Shown: in pieces, positions 24,493-33,603 of the stretch
Layout: each line of letters starts with the position of its first letter
Numbering within the stretch: the first letter of the stretch is position 1
Assembly: GCF_038235435.1 (NCBI RefSeq)
Contig: NZ_CP151275.1
Coordinates: 930,001-994,000 of the forward strand
DNA: 64,000 nt
Direction: 5' to 3'
Source of the DNA: Niveibacterium sp. SC-1
GTDB lineage: Bacteria > Pseudomonadota > Gammaproteobacteria > Burkholderiales > Rhodocyclaceae
Notes under the pieces: model-generated
Told to the model about the DNA's origin: nothing
The model's database searches: none
Seen by the model: only the letters and a program-made list of their open reading frames with translations
Program-made: the position numbers and the translations under genes

Positions 24493-24813
24493 GGCGGTGA
24501 GACGCAGGTGCGGATGATTCAGTCTCTGACTAAACGCGCGAGCCTGCTGTAAGTGAGCGTGAGCATTTGTTTCTTTCCTGTGGGGCGCGATGAAGGGGCC
24601 GCGTCGGTGTGCGGCGCGATCTGGCGTAGGTCGCGGATGACCGAAGCGTGGGGTGGACGCCCACGGCGCGCCGCAGGCCGCGCCGGGCTTCGTTGAGCGC
24701 GCGGTGGGCCTTGGCGGGAGCAGGCTTTTCCGCCAGCGGGGTCGCGGGGCGGCTACCGAACCACCGCTGCCTGAACCGGGTCTGTTGGCGCATGTTCCTT
24801 CGCTGAGACCACG
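24493..24813. other. Divergent intergenic region, no gene seen
   Basis: About 320 bases between the leftward glycine-zipper lipoprotein and the rightward cardiolipin synthase. It must hold both promoters, but I cannot identify convincing -35/-10 pairs. Short open frames on both strands have no ribosome site or recognisable product. It contains several GC-rich runs (GGCCGCGCCGGG) but no clear terminator or repeat array. Confidence 0.4.
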
Positions 24814-26229
24814 ATGCCCCCTGGCCGATCCTGTTCCGATGCTCGTCCCCTCCGCAGGCTGCGCAATGCGCTGCTCGTGGCCGCAGCGATCCTCGCCGGT
24901 GCCTGCTCATCGGTGCCGGTTTCCACGGCCAACGCCGCGCCGGCGGAAAACGCCGCCTCGCCGCAAGGGGTCAGGGTGCAGAAGGCGTCGGGCGACATCA
25001 GCCTGCAGGGCGCTTCCGGGCTGGCGAACAAACTGGCTTCGGAAGAGTCGGCGCGCATCCTCAAGCGGCATCTCGGCGAGATGGAAAAGATGGGCGGACC
25101 GCCGCTCATCGCCGGCAACCAGGTGCGCCTGCTCAAGGACGGCCCGGCCTTTCACAAGGCACTGATGGTGGCCGCGCGGGAGGCGCGCGATCACATCAAC
25201 ATCGAGTCCTACATCTTCGAGGACAAGGGGCCGGGCCAGGAGCTCGCCGCCTTGCTCAAGGAGAAACAGCGGGCCGGCGTGCAGGTGAACGTGCTCTACG
25301 ACGAGATCGGCTCGCTGAGCACGCCCGACACCTTCTTCGAGGACCTGCGCAAGGCCGGTATCGCGGTGCGCAAGTTCGCCGCGCTGCCCAATCCGAACGA
25401 GCGCGACCATCGCAAGATCATCGTGGTCGACGGCAAGGTGGCCTTCACCGGTGGCATGAATATCAGCAGCGTCTATAGCAGCGGCTCCTCGCCCAAGCGC
25501 CGGAGCGCGCCGGCCACCGATCAGGACGCCGCCCTCAAGGATGGCTGGCGCGACACCCAGGTAGAAATCCGCGGACCTGCGGTCGGCGCCTTCCAGAAGC
25601 TCTTCCTCGAAACCTGGCAGCTGCAGGGCGACCGCAGCCTGGTGGCGCGCGACTACCTGCCGGCGACGCCGGTACAGGGCGACAAGGTGTTGCGCGTGAT
25701 CGCCAGCAGCCCGCGCGACGCGGGAAATCCGATCTACGTGGAGCTGCTCACCGCGATCCGCCGCGCCCAGCGCAGCGTGCACATCACCAACGCCTATTTC
25801 GTGCCGAGCGAGGAAGTGCTGCAGGCGCTCAAGGCCGCAGCCGCACGCGGAGTGGAGGTGGGGCTGCAACTGCCCGGCTTTGGCGACTCCTCCCTGGTCT
25901 TCCATGCGGGGCGCTCCACCTACACCGAGCTGCTGGAGTCCGGCGTGAAGCTCTATGAGTTCAAGGACGCTTTCCTTCATGCGAAGACGGCGGTGATCGA
26001 CGGAGTGTGGTCCTTCGTGGGCTCCGCGAACATGGATATGCGCAGCTTCCTGCACAACGACGAGGTGCTTGCCGTGGTGATCGGCGAGGAGTTCGGCCAG
26101 CAGATGGAGGCGATGTTCGCGCAGGACATGGCGCGCACCCGCGAGGTCACGCTGGCGCAATGGCGCGAGCGCGGGCTGGTCGAGCGCAGCAAGGAAGCCT
26201 TCTCGCAACTGTGGTGGTACTGGCTATGA
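24814..26229 (+). CDS. Cardiolipin synthase/phospholipase D family protein
   Basis: 471 residues with two HKD phospholipase D motifs: HRKIIVVDGKVAFTGGMN (about residue 205) and HAKTAVIDGVWSFVGSANMD (about residue 390). Both His/Lys/Asp triads are intact, so it is probably active. It should join two phosphatidylglycerol molecules, or PG with PE, to make cardiolipin, or act as a related PLD. The N-terminus has a hydrophobic segment ending ILAGACSS, with a possible lipobox rather than the two TM helices of ClsA, so it may be a periplasm-facing lipoprotein. ATG 24814 is used; its ribosome site is weak. Confidence 0.88.
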   Translation: MPPGRSCSDARPLRRLRNALLVAAAILAGACSSVPVSTANAAPAENAASPQGVRVQKASGDISLQGASGLANKLASEESARILKRHLGEMEKMGGPPLIAGNQVRLLKDGPAFHKALMVAAREARDHINIESYIFEDKGPGQELAALLKEKQRAGVQVNVLYDEIGSLSTPDTFFEDLRKAGIAVRKFAALPNPNERDHRKIIVVDGKVAFTGGMNISSVYSSGSSPKRRSAPATDQDAALKDGWRDTQVEIRGPAVGAFQKLFLETWQLQGDRSLVARDYLPATPVQGDKVLRVIASSPRDAGNPIYVELLTAIRRAQRSVHITNAYFVPSEEVLQALKAAAARGVEVGLQLPGFGDSSLVFHAGRSTYTELLESGVKLYEFKDAFLHAKTAVIDGVWSFVGSANMDMRSFLHNDEVLAVVIGEEFGQQMEAMFAQDMARTREVTLAQWRERGLVERSKEAFSQLWWYWL

Positions 26230-26440
26230 GCAGGCCGGGGACTGCCTCCGCCGGCACCGGTCCACTCGACGCACTCGTTGCGGACCTTCGTGCGCTGAGG
26301 GCATAGCGATGAGCCAACTCGCACGCGAAGCGCGTAGTCGTGGCCGCAGGGCGCCGCCGCGCGGCCTCTCGTCCGACGCGAAAGCGGAGGAACGAGCTAT
26401 CCTCGCGGACTTCCGTTTTCCGATCCGCGATATCCGCTTC

Positions 26441-26986
26441 ATGGCGCTCAAGTCCACCGTCTTCAAGGCCAACGTCCAGATCTCCGACCTGGATCGCCAC
26501 TACTACGCGGAGCACGCGCTCACGCTTGCCCGCCATCCCTCGGAGACCGACGAGCGCATGATGGTGCGGCTGCTCGCCTTCATCCTCAACGCGCAGGAGG
26601 GCCTGGAATTCGGCAAGGGCCTGTCGGCCGACGATGAGCCCGACCTGTGGCAGCGCGACTACACCGGCGCCATCGGTCACTGGATCGAGGTCGGGTTGCC
26701 CGAGGAGCGTCGCCTGCGTCGCGCCAGCGGCCGCGCCGACAAGGTAACGCTCTACGTTTATGGCGCCCGCGCGCCGGAAGTCTGGTGGCAGAACAACCAG
26801 CGCGAACTCAACAAGCTCGACAAGCTGCAGATCCTGCGGGTGGGCGAGGAGGACAGCCTCGCGCTCGCGGCCCTGGCCGAACGCACGATGCAGCTGCAGG
26901 CGACCGTGCTGGACGGCGAGCTGTGGCTGTCGGCCGCCGACGGCCGCTCGGTCAATCTGCGCCTGGAGACCATCAAGGCCGCCTGA
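26441..26986 (+). CDS. yaeQ: YaeQ family protein
   Basis: 181 residues, the usual YaeQ length. The start MALKSTVFKANVQISDLDRHYY and the internal ETDERMMVRLLAFILNA are characteristic. The C-terminal half holds WIEVGLPEERRLRRASGR and VWWQNN. YaeQ proteins have a PD-(D/E)XK-like fold, but a nuclease activity is not established. The ATG at 26441 is chosen to match the family N-terminus, although the frame is open further upstream. A strong bidirectional terminator follows. It is cytosolic, monocistronic in appearance. Confidence 0.9.
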   Translation: MALKSTVFKANVQISDLDRHYYAEHALTLARHPSETDERMMVRLLAFILNAQEGLEFGKGLSADDEPDLWQRDYTGAIGHWIEVGLPEERRLRRASGRADKVTLYVYGARAPEVWWQNNQRELNKLDKLQILRVGEEDSLALAALAERTMQLQATVLDGELWLSAADGRSVNLRLETIKAA

Positions 26987-27028
26987 GGCACAAGACGGCC
27001 CGCAGCACGCGCACAACCCGGGCCCCAC

Positions 27029-27068
27029 AAAGCACGAGGCCCCTCGCATAGGAGGGGCCTCGTGCTTT
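27029..27068. terminator. Bidirectional terminator between yaeQ and rhlE
   Basis: AAAGCACGAGGCCCCTC-GCATAG-GAGGGGCCTCGTGCTTT is a perfect 17-bp stem with a 6-nt loop. A-rich and T-rich ends on both sides let it work in both directions. It sits between the convergent yaeQ (stop 26986) and rhlE (stop 27089). Confidence 0.92.
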
Positions 27069-27088
27069 CTACTGCGTGTTCCCGCTAC

Positions 27089-28696
27089 TTACTCTTCGCT
27101 GCTGCTCGACTTGAAGAGTGCGGCGAGCGCGGCCATCGGGCCACGACGGACCGGCTGCGCGGCGGGCGCGGGCGTGTGCGGACGCGATTCGGCAGGGCGC
27201 GAAGCGGCACGCGGGGCTGCCGGACGACGCTCGGCGCCGTCGCGGCGACCGCTGTTGCGCTCGCCTGCCGGGCCCTGCGGATTGCGCGGCTGGGCCGGGC
27301 GTTGGCCTTGCCCCTGTCCGCGGCGACCGTCCTCACGACGAGCCTCACCCTGGCGGTTGCCGTTGGCGCCGGCGCTGGCACCATCGCGGCGTGGCGCACG
27401 GGCGTTACCTGAATTGCCACCGCCGGCGCTGCGGGCACCCTCGCTGCGTTCGCGCGGTGCGCTGCGGGCGTTGCCATTGCGGCCGCTGCCACTGCGCGGT
27501 GCATTGCGCGGCGGGCGCGGTTCGCGACGCTCTTCCGGATCCTCGGCCGAGCCGGTGCCGGGTTCGAAGCCGGCCACGATCTCGCTGGTGATGCGCTTCT
27601 TGATCAGCTTCTCGATATCGGCGAGGAAGGCACGTTCGTCGGCGGAAACCAACGAGAGCGCCTCGCCGCGCGCGCCTGCACGACCAGTGCGGCCGATGCG
27701 GTGCACATAGTCGGCCGGCACATTGGGCAGCTCGTAGTTCACCACGTGCGGCAGCTCTTCGATGTCGAGCCCGCGCGCGGCGATGTCGGTCGCGACCAGC
27801 ACGCGGACTTCGCCGTCCTTGAAGCCGGCGAGGGCCTTGGTGCGGGCGTTCTGGCTCTTGTTGCCGTGGATCGCGGCGGCTTCGATGCCGTCCTTCTCCA
27901 GCTGCTCGGCAAGGCGGTTGGCGCCGTGCTTGGTGCGGGTGAAGACGAGTACCTGGCGCCAGTCGCCGCTGGTGACCAGATGCGAGAGCAGGGCGCGCTT
28001 GCGACTCTTGTCCACCGGGTGGACCTTCTGCGCGACTTGTTCGGAGTCGGCATTGCGGCGCGCGACTTCGACGTACGCCGGATCCTTGAGGATGCCGTTG
28101 GCGAGCGTGCGGATCTCGTCAGAGAAAGTAGCCGAGAACAGCAGGTTCTGGCGGCCCTTGGGCAGCAGTGCCAGCACCTTGCGGATGTCGTGGATGAAGC
28201 CCATGTCGAGCATGCGGTCGGCTTCGTCGAGCACGAGGAATTCGACCTGCGAGAGGTCGACCGTCTTCTGTCCGACGTGGTCGAGCAGACGGCCCGGCGT
28301 GGCGACGAGGACGTCGAGGCCGCCCTTCAATGCGGCGATCTGCGGGTTGATGCCCACGCCGCCGAACACCAGCGCCGATTTGAGGTTCAGGTAGCGGCCA
28401 TAGGTGCGCACGCTCTCTTCGACCTGGGCCGCGAGTTCGCGCGTCGGTGTGAGTACCAGGGCGCGCACGGCACGCGGCGCTACCCGCTTGGGCGACTGCG
28501 TGAGGCGATGGAGCATCGGCAAGGTGAAGCCGGCGGTCTTGCCGGTGCCGGTCTGTGCGCCGGCCAGGACATCGCGGCCTTCAAGCACGACGGGGATGGC
28601 TTGGGCCTGCACGGGGGTGGGATGGGTATAGCCCTCGTCCGAAATAGCACGAAGGAGCTCGGCCGAAAGGCCGAGTTCTGCAAAGGAAACTGCCAA
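27089..28696 (-). CDS. rhlE: DEAD-box ATP-dependent RNA helicase, RhlE type
   Basis: 535 residues. All helicase motifs are present: Q motif (FAELGLS...[10 protein letters not shown]), Walker [30 protein letters not shown], and the C-lobe motifs [10 protein letters not shown] and [10 protein letters not shown]. The tail after about residue 400 is a disordered Arg/Gly/Pro-rich RNA-binding region. It remodels rRNA or mRNA structures, often at low temperature. The start is a TTG at 28696: AGGAG lies seven bases upstream and the family N-terminus (VSFAELGL) begins there. A farther upstream ATG has no ribosome site. The long leader before it may be regulatory. Confidence 0.93.
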   Translation of the reverse strand: MAVSFAELGLSAELLRAISDEGYTHPTPVQAQAIPVVLEGRDVLAGAQTGTGKTAGFTLPMLHRLTQSPKRVAPRAVRALVLTPTRELAAQVEESVRTYGRYLNLKSALVFGGVGINPQIAALKGGLDVLVATPGRLLDHVGQKTVDLSQVEFLVLDEADRMLDMGFIHDIRKVLALLPKGRQNLLFSATFSDEIRTLANGILKDPAYVEVARRNADSEQVAQKVHPVDKSRKRALLSHLVTSGDWRQVLVFTRTKHGANRLAEQLEKDGIEAAAIHGNKSQNARTKALAGFKDGEVRVLVATDIAARGLDIEELPHVVNYELPNVPADYVHRIGRTGRAGARGEALSLVSADERAFLADIEKLIKKRITSEIVAGFEPGTGSAEDPEERREPRPPRNAPRSGSGRNGNARSAPRERSEGARSAGGGNSGNARAPRRDGASAGANGNRQGEARREDGRRGQGQGQRPAQPRNPQGPAGERNSGRRDGAERRPAAPRAASRPAESRPHTPAPAAQPVRRGPMAALAALFKSSSSEE

Positions 28697-29091
28697 GGAA
28701 TGACTCCTGAGGGGATCGGCCTGCCGAGATGTGACTCGGGTCCGGTTCAGGCAGATCAAACTGCAAACAAATGAGAGCGCGACGTGCGTGGGTCGGAGAT
28801 GAACGACAGACCCGAGTCGCGAGGCCGGGCGCTACAACCGGATGCAGGAGCGCCAACAGCAGGCGGGATTATACACGCTCGCGACCTCCGGACGGCCAGC
28901 GGGCCAGAATATGCCAGAGGCATCGATCGCACCCGGCGATCTGCGTCCCACACGCCTATCGGATTTCTCCCACGTTGCCAGGGCGATGCTGCCGACATTC
29001 CGGCACCCCTGCTCCGCGGTTCAATTCGTTCCAAGCCGCGACGTCTCAGCAGGCGCCGCAGCCAAGTTCAACTACCCCAAGGAGCAGGACC
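28697..29091. other. Divergent intergenic region with rhlE leader
   Basis: About 395 bases between rhlE (leftward) and the exported repeat protein (rightward). I see no coding sequence. On the minus strand, TATAAT (28868-28873) is a possible -10 for rhlE and would give a leader of about 165 nt, but no good -35 is spaced for it. On the plus strand only the AGGAG ribosome site (29080-29084) is clear. A long structured leader is common for DEAD-box helicase genes. Confidence 0.35.
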
Positions 29092-29490
29092 ATGAAGAAG
29101 CAACTCGCTACCGCGCTGACCCTCGGCTGTCTCGCCATGCTGCCGTTCGGGGCCTATGCCGATGAAGTGAAGGATGCTGCCAAGTCCCACGCCAAGGCGG
29201 ATTACGACGCCACGAAGGCGAGCGCCGACGCGGAGTACAAGGCCGCCAAGGAAAAATGCGACAGCCTCTCGGGCAACGAGAAGGATGTCTGCCGCAAGGA
29301 TGCCAAGGCCAAGCACGAGACGACGATCTCCCAGGCCAAGGCCAACAAGACGGGCTCGACCGCTCAGGCGAAGGCCGACAGCCAGACGCGCGAAGCGGAA
29401 TACAAGGCTGCCAAGGAGCGCTGCGACGCGCTCTCGGGCAACGACAAGGACGCCTGCGTCGCCGACGCCAAGCTGAAGTTCCACATGTAA
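29092..29490 (+). CDS. Exported Lys/Ala-rich protein with two Cys repeats
   Basis: 132 residues with a Sec signal peptide (MKKQLATALTLGCLAMLPFGAYA). The mature part is very rich in Ala, Lys, Asp and Glu and predicted helical. It holds two copies of a roughly 28-residue unit: EYKAAKEKCDSLSGNEKDVC and EYKAAKERCDALSGNDKDAC. Each unit has a Cys pair ten residues apart that could form a disulfide hairpin. Similar small periplasmic proteins occur in betaproteobacteria, but function is unknown. AGGAG lies seven bases before the ATG. A strong terminator follows, so the gene is monocistronic. Confidence 0.8.
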   Translation: MKKQLATALTLGCLAMLPFGAYADEVKDAAKSHAKADYDATKASADAEYKAAKEKCDSLSGNEKDVCRKDAKAKHETTISQAKANKTGSTAQAKADSQTREAEYKAAKERCDALSGNDKDACVADAKLKFHM

Positions 29491-29546
29491 CTACCCGGCG
29501 CGCCGGCGGGGCTTACTCCTCCGTCGCCGGCGCACTCACTCCCCTT

Positions 29547-29585
29547 GCGCGCACCATCCTTCGGGATGCTGCGCGCCCTTTTTTT
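29547..29585 (+). terminator. Strong terminator after the exported repeat protein
   Basis: GCGCGCACCATCC-TTCG-GGATGCTGCGCGC is a 13-bp stem (one mismatch) with a stable UUCG-type tetraloop, followed by CCTTTTTTT. It lies about 57 bases after the stop codon at 29490. Confidence 0.9.
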
Positions 29586-29617
29586 GTCGGGCGGACTGGC
29601 GGGAGTGGGAAAGGGAA

Positions 29618-29679
29618 GCGGGAAAAGGGTGCGGAAAAGGGTGCGGAAAAGGGAGCGGAAAAGGGAGCGGAAAAGGGGC
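29618..29679. repeat. 12-bp tandem repeat (GCGGAAAAGGGW)
   Basis: About five consecutive copies of GCGGAAAAGGG plus T or A, with the last base switching from T to A midway, between the terminator at 29585 and the ruvC stop (29700). The strand is purely purine-rich over about 80 bases (GGGAAAGGGAAGCGGG...). In one frame of the minus strand it would give repeated Pro-Phe-Ser-Ala, but no gene supports that. Confidence 0.85.
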
Positions 29680-29699
29680 GCGGGAAAGCGCAGGACCGT

Positions 29700-30239
29700 T
29701 CAGGCGCGTACCAGCACGCGGCCGCCACGGCGCCGCGCGCCGCTGCGATCGAGCGCCTGCAGCGTGCCGCTCGCGTGGGCATGGCAGATCGCGCAGGCGA
29801 GCGCATCGGCCGCGTCGGCCTGAGGTTCGCCGGCAAGACTGAGCAGGCGGATCACCATGTGCGCGACCTGCGTCTTGGCGGCCCGCCCATGACCGACCAC
29901 GGCCTGTTTGATCTGCATGGTGCCGTATTCGGCCACCGGCAGGCCGGCCGTGGTCATTGCGGCGATCGCCACGCCGCGGGCCTGGCCGAGGAGAAGCGTC
30001 GACCACGGGTTCTTGTTGAGGAAGACCTCTTCGATCGCGGCCTCGGTCGGCGCGTACTTGGCGATCACCTCGCGTACGCTTTCGAACACCGTACCCAGGC
30101 GCGTCGGCAGTTCGGCCTTCGCGTCGGTACGGATGCAGCCGCTGGCGAGGTAGTAGAGCCGTGCGCCTTCCTTCTCGATCAGGCCGAAGCCGGTCGACTG
30201 CAGGCCGGGGTCAATGCCGAGGATGCGGATGCGCGTCAT
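29700..30239 (-). CDS. ruvC: Crossover junction endodeoxyribonuclease RuvC
   Basis: 179 residues, the normal RuvC length. The acidic catalytic residues are present: Asp10 in RILGIDPG, Glu in [11 protein letters not shown], and Asp residues in [14 protein letters not shown]. RuvC resolves Holliday junctions bound by RuvAB. It lies downstream of yebC and an EamA gene on the same strand. Unlike the usual ruvC-ruvA-ruvB order, neither ruvA nor ruvB follows; ruvB is at 54919-55971. The C-terminal tail ([13 protein letters not shown]) is basic. The ATG at 30239 matches the family. Confidence 0.95.
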   Translation of the reverse strand: MTRIRILGIDPGLQSTGFGLIEKEGARLYYLASGCIRTDAKAELPTRLGTVFESVREVIAKYAPTEAAIEEVFLNKNPWSTLLLGQARGVAIAAMTTAGLPVAEYGTMQIKQAVVGHGRAAKTQVAHMVIRLLSLAGEPQADAADALACAICHAHASGTLQALDRSGARRRGGRVLVRA

Positions 30240-30249
30240 GGAGGAGATT

Positions 30250-31101
30250 CTAGCGGGCGCGCGCCAGCCACACGCCGAGTGCTGCGATCGCCATCCCGCA
30301 GATCGCGACCGCACCCAGGCGTTCGTCGAACACCAGCCAGGCCATCAGCGCGGTGGTGGGCGGCGTGAGATAGAAAAGGCGTGCCACGTTCACCGCGCTG
30401 CCTTCGCGCAGCAGGATGTTGAGCAAGCCGATCGCGCCGATCGACAGGACGAACACCAGCCATCCCAGCGCGAAGAAGAAGTGCGGCGACCACACGATCG
30501 GTTCATGCTCGGCGAGCAGCGCGATCGGCAAGGTAGCGAGGAGACTCGCGCCGAACTGGATCACGGCGCCGCTGCGCAGGTCGAACTGCGGTGCATGGCG
30601 CTTTTGCCACAGGGTGCCGCCGGTGATAGCCGCGAGCGCGAAGAGCGCCGGCGTGAGCGAGGCGATGCTGATGCCGCCCGCGGCACGCTGCGAGGCGACC
30701 AGCGCGACGCCGACGAAGCCGAGCGCGAGTCCGCTCCATTGCCCGCGCGAGACCGATTCGCCCAGCCAACGCCCGGCGAGCGTCGCGGTGAGCAGCGGCT
30801 GCATGCCAACCACCAGCGCGGTGACGCCGGCGGAAAGACCGGCGTGGATCGCGACGAAGACCCCGCCCAGATACCCGGCCTGGATCAGCAAGCCTGCAAA
30901 GGCGATATGACCGAGCGTGCGGCGGTCGCGCGGCCACGAGGCCCGCGCCATCAGCGCGAGCAGCGCCGCCACGACGATCACGCAGGCATAGCGCAGGCTG
31001 AGGAAATGCAGGGGTGGCGCGTAGGGCAGGCCGTACTTGGCGCCGACGAAGCCGCTGCTCCACAGGATCACAAACAGGGCCGGGGCAACTTTCTGCAGCA
31101 T
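30250..31101 (-). CDS. EamA/DMT-family transporter
   Basis: 283 residues, ten predicted TM helices in two EamA repeats. The N-terminal repeat starts [20 protein letters not shown]; the second repeat includes [21 protein letters not shown] and [14 protein letters not shown]. It is an inner-membrane exporter of metabolites such as amino acids; the substrate cannot be told. It sits 10 bases before ruvC on the same strand, so they may share a transcript. A terminator separates it from yebC upstream. The ATG at 31101 starts just before the first helix. Confidence 0.9.
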   Translation of the reverse strand: MLQKVAPALFVILWSSGFVGAKYGLPYAPPLHFLSLRYACVIVVAALLALMARASWPRDRRTLGHIAFAGLLIQAGYLGGVFVAIHAGLSAGVTALVVGMQPLLTATLAGRWLGESVSRGQWSGLALGFVGVALVASQRAAGGISIASLTPALFALAAITGGTLWQKRHAPQFDLRSGAVIQFGASLLATLPIALLAEHEPIVWSPHFFFALGWLVFVLSIGAIGLLNILLREGSAVNVARLFYLTPPTTALMAWLVFDERLGAVAICGMAIAALGVWLARAR

Positions 31102-31128
31102 GGGCGGGGCTCGGCGGGTGCGGCTACG

Positions 31129-31162
31129 GAAATGAAAACGGGAGCGACCAGGCGCTCCCGTT
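31129..31162 (-). terminator. Rho-independent terminator of yebC
   Basis: Read leftwards, AACGGGAGCG-CCTGGT-CGCTCCCGTT (10-bp stem, arms 31137-31146 and 31153-31162) is followed by TTCATTTCC. It lies 25 bases past the yebC stop (31187). Confidence 0.85.
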
Positions 31163-31186
31163 GGGTCGAAGCGAGATCGGGTGACC

Positions 31187-31912
31187 TTATTCTTCGAGGG
31201 TGGCCGAGGTATAGACCTCTTGCACGTCGTCGAGCGACTCGAGTGCGTCGAGCAGCTTTTGCATGCGCACGGCATCCTCGCCAGCGAGCACGGACTCGTT
31301 GAGCGGCTTCATCGTGACTTCGCCGAACTCGGCCTTGAAGCCGGCCGCCTCCAGCGTTTCCTTCACGGTGGTGAATTCCCACGGGCCGGTGATCACTTCG
31401 ATCGAACCGTCGTCATTGCTCACCACGTCTTCCGCGCCGGCTTCCAGCGCGGCCTCCATCAGTGCGTCTTCCGAGGTGCCGGGCGCGAACAAGAGCTGGC
31501 CGCAGTGCTTGAACTGGAAGGCCACGCTGCCGTCGGTGCCCATGTTGCCACCGTACTTGGAGAAGGCGTGGCGAACGTCGGCGACCGTGCGGACCTTGTT
31601 GTCGGTGAGGCAATCCACCATCACGGCGGCGCCGCCGATGCCATAGCCTTCGTAGCGGACTTCTTCGTAGTTCACGCCGTCGAGCTGGCCCGTGCCGCGC
31701 TTGATCGCGTTCTCGATGTTGTCCTTGGGCATGGATTCGGCCTTGGCCTTTTCCACCGCCAGACGCAGGCGTGGGTTGGCGCTGATGTCACCGCCGCCGA
31801 GCTTGGCCGCGACCGTGACTTCCTTGATCAGCCGCGTGAAGATCTTGCCCCGTTTGGCGTCCTGGCGCCCCTTGCGGTGCTGGATGTTGGCCCATTTCGA
31901 GTGACCCGCCAT
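31187..31912 (-). CDS. yebC: YebC/PmpR-family regulator or translation factor
   Basis: 241 residues, full-length YebC. The N-terminus [20 protein letters not shown] is diagnostic, followed by [18 protein letters not shown] and [21 protein letters not shown]. The family was described as DNA-binding repressors; recent work on relatives points to a ribosome-associated role at proline-rich stretches. It often neighbours ruvC, as here, although an EamA gene is interposed. It is cytosolic. A terminator follows. The gene is divergent from the HerA-like ATPase at 32039. Confidence 0.95.
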   Translation of the reverse strand: MAGHSKWANIQHRKGRQDAKRGKIFTRLIKEVTVAAKLGGGDISANPRLRLAVEKAKAESMPKDNIENAIKRGTGQLDGVNYEEVRYEGYGIGGAAVMVDCLTDNKVRTVADVRHAFSKYGGNMGTDGSVAFQFKHCGQLLFAPGTSEDALMEAALEAGAEDVVSNDDGSIEVITGPWEFTTVKETLEAAGFKAEFGEVTMKPLNESVLAGEDAVRMQKLLDALESLDDVQEVYTSATLEE

Positions 31913-32038
31913 GATCGGTCTTTCCGTGATTTACCAAACCTGCAATTGTAGCAGCCGAGGCAAATCCGCATGGTTGGGCGGCAGGGCCGCTGATATGCTG
32001 CCGCGCTTCGACTGACCGAGATCAAGACGGAGGTTTCC

Positions 32039-33577
32039 ATGTCCGCACCGCTCGTCATCGCCCGCCAGGGCGACCAGGAAATTGCACTGCTCCCCGCCCT
32101 CGCCAACCGCCACGGCCTGATCACTGGCGCTACCGGCACGGGCAAGACCGTCACCCTGCAGAAGCTGGCCGAGTCCTTTAGCCGCATCGGCGTGCCGGTC
32201 TTCATGGCCGACGTCAAGGGCGACCTCTCCGGCATCGGCGCCGCCGGCCAATCGACGCCCAAGCTGGAGGCGCGGCTCAAGCAACTGGGCATGAGCCTGC
32301 CCGAGTTCGCGGCCTGTCCGGCTACGTTCTGGGACGTCTTCGGCGCCACTGGCCATCCGGTCCGCGCGACCATCTCCGACATGGGGCCGGTGCTGCTCTC
32401 GCGCCTGCTCAATCTGAACGAGACCCAGAGCGGTGTGCTGCAACTGGTGTTCAAGATCGCCGACGACAACGGGCTCCTGCTGCTGGACCTCAAGGACCTG
32501 CGCGCGATGGTCCAGCACGTCGGCGACAACGCCAAGCAATTCACCACCGAGTACGGCAACGTCTCGGCCGCCTCCATTGGCGCGATCCAGCGCGGCCTCC
32601 TGGCGCTCGATCAGGAGGGGGGCAGTAGCTTCTTTGGCGAGCCGATGCTCGACATCGCAGACCTGATGCAGACCGACGCTCAGGGCAAGGGTGTGGTCAA
32701 TATCCTCGCGGCCGACAAGCTCGCCAACTCGCCGCGCCTGTATTCGACCTTCCTGCTCTGGCTGCTCTCCGAACTCTTCGAGCATCTGCCCGAGGTCGGC
32801 GACGTGGACAAGCCCAAGCTCGTCTTCTTCTTCGACGAGGCGCACCTGCTCTTCAACGAGGCGCCGCAGGCGCTGCTGGAGAAGGTGGAGCAGGTGGTGC
32901 GGCTGATCCGCTCCAAGGGCGTGGGCGTGTATTTCGTGACCCAGAACCCGCTGGACGTGCCCGAGACCGTGCTCGGCCAGCTCGGCAACCGGGTGCAGCA
33001 CGCCCTGCGTGCCTTCACCCCGCGCGACCAGAAGGCAGTGCAGACCGCGGCGCAGACCCTGCGTGCCAACCCCGCCTTCGACGCCGCGACCGCGATCACC
33101 GAACTGGGCGTGGGCGAGGCCCTGGTGTCCTTCCTCGACGAGAAGGGGCGGCCGGCGATCGTCGAACGTGCCTTCATTGAACCGCCGGGCTCGCGCATCG
33201 GCCCCTTGAGCGAGGCCGAGCGCAAGGATGCGATCGCACATTCGATCGTGGCCGGCGTGTATGAAAAGACCGAGGACCGCGAGTCCGCCTACGAACGCCT
33301 GCGCGGCGCGCAGGGCGCAGCCGCGACGGCCGGCGCGAAACCTGCGGCCGGTGGTAGCACAACGGATTCACAGGCGCAGGCGGATGACAGTGGTATGTTC
33401 GGCGGACTCTCGGACATCCTCTTCGGCAGCACCGGCCCGCGTGGTGGGCATCGCGACGGCGTGGTGCAGACGGCCGCCAAGAGCGTGGCTCGCACCCTGG
33501 GCAGCGAAGTCGGACGCCAGATTGTCCGGGGCGTGCTGGGTTCGATTCTGGGCGGCAGCAGCGGCCGCCGCCGCTGA
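32039..33577 (+). CDS. HerA-like ATPase, DUF853 family
   Basis: 512 residues. Walker A is [13 protein letters not shown] (about residues 36-48) and Walker B is [24 protein letters not shown] and [11 protein letters not shown] are typical of DUF853 proteins. These are HerA/FtsK-like ring ATPases whose role is not established; DNA translocation is inferred from family. The C-terminal Gly-rich tail ([18 protein letters not shown]) is also a family feature. GGAGG lies about seven bases before ATG 32039. The next gene begins 26 bases after its stop. Confidence 0.9.
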   Translation: MSAPLVIARQGDQEIALLPALANRHGLITGATGTGKTVTLQKLAESFSRIGVPVFMADVKGDLSGIGAAGQSTPKLEARLKQLGMSLPEFAACPATFWDVFGATGHPVRATISDMGPVLLSRLLNLNETQSGVLQLVFKIADDNGLLLLDLKDLRAMVQHVGDNAKQFTTEYGNVSAASIGAIQRGLLALDQEGGSSFFGEPMLDIADLMQTDAQGKGVVNILAADKLANSPRLYSTFLLWLLSELFEHLPEVGDVDKPKLVFFFDEAHLLFNEAPQALLEKVEQVVRLIRSKGVGVYFVTQNPLDVPETVLGQLGNRVQHALRAFTPRDQKAVQTAAQTLRANPAFDAATAITELGVGEALVSFLDEKGRPAIVERAFIEPPGSRIGPLSEAERKDAIAHSIVAGVYEKTEDRESAYERLRGAQGAAATAGAKPAAGGSTTDSQAQADDSGMFGGLSDILFGSTGPRGGHRDGVVQTAAKSVARTLGSEVGRQIVRGVLGSILGGSSGRRR

Positions 33578-33603
33578 AAAACTTCCAAACCGGGGATGGG
33601 ACT

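Noticed and set aside
28868..28873. TATAAT on the minus strand as a strong rhlE promoter
   Set aside because: No matching -35; kept only as a weak candidate in the gap description.
29513..29836. Possible Pro-Phe-Ser-Ala repeat protein on the minus strand
   Set aside because: It comes from translating the 12-bp tandem repeat and overlaps ruvC and a terminator; no start signal.
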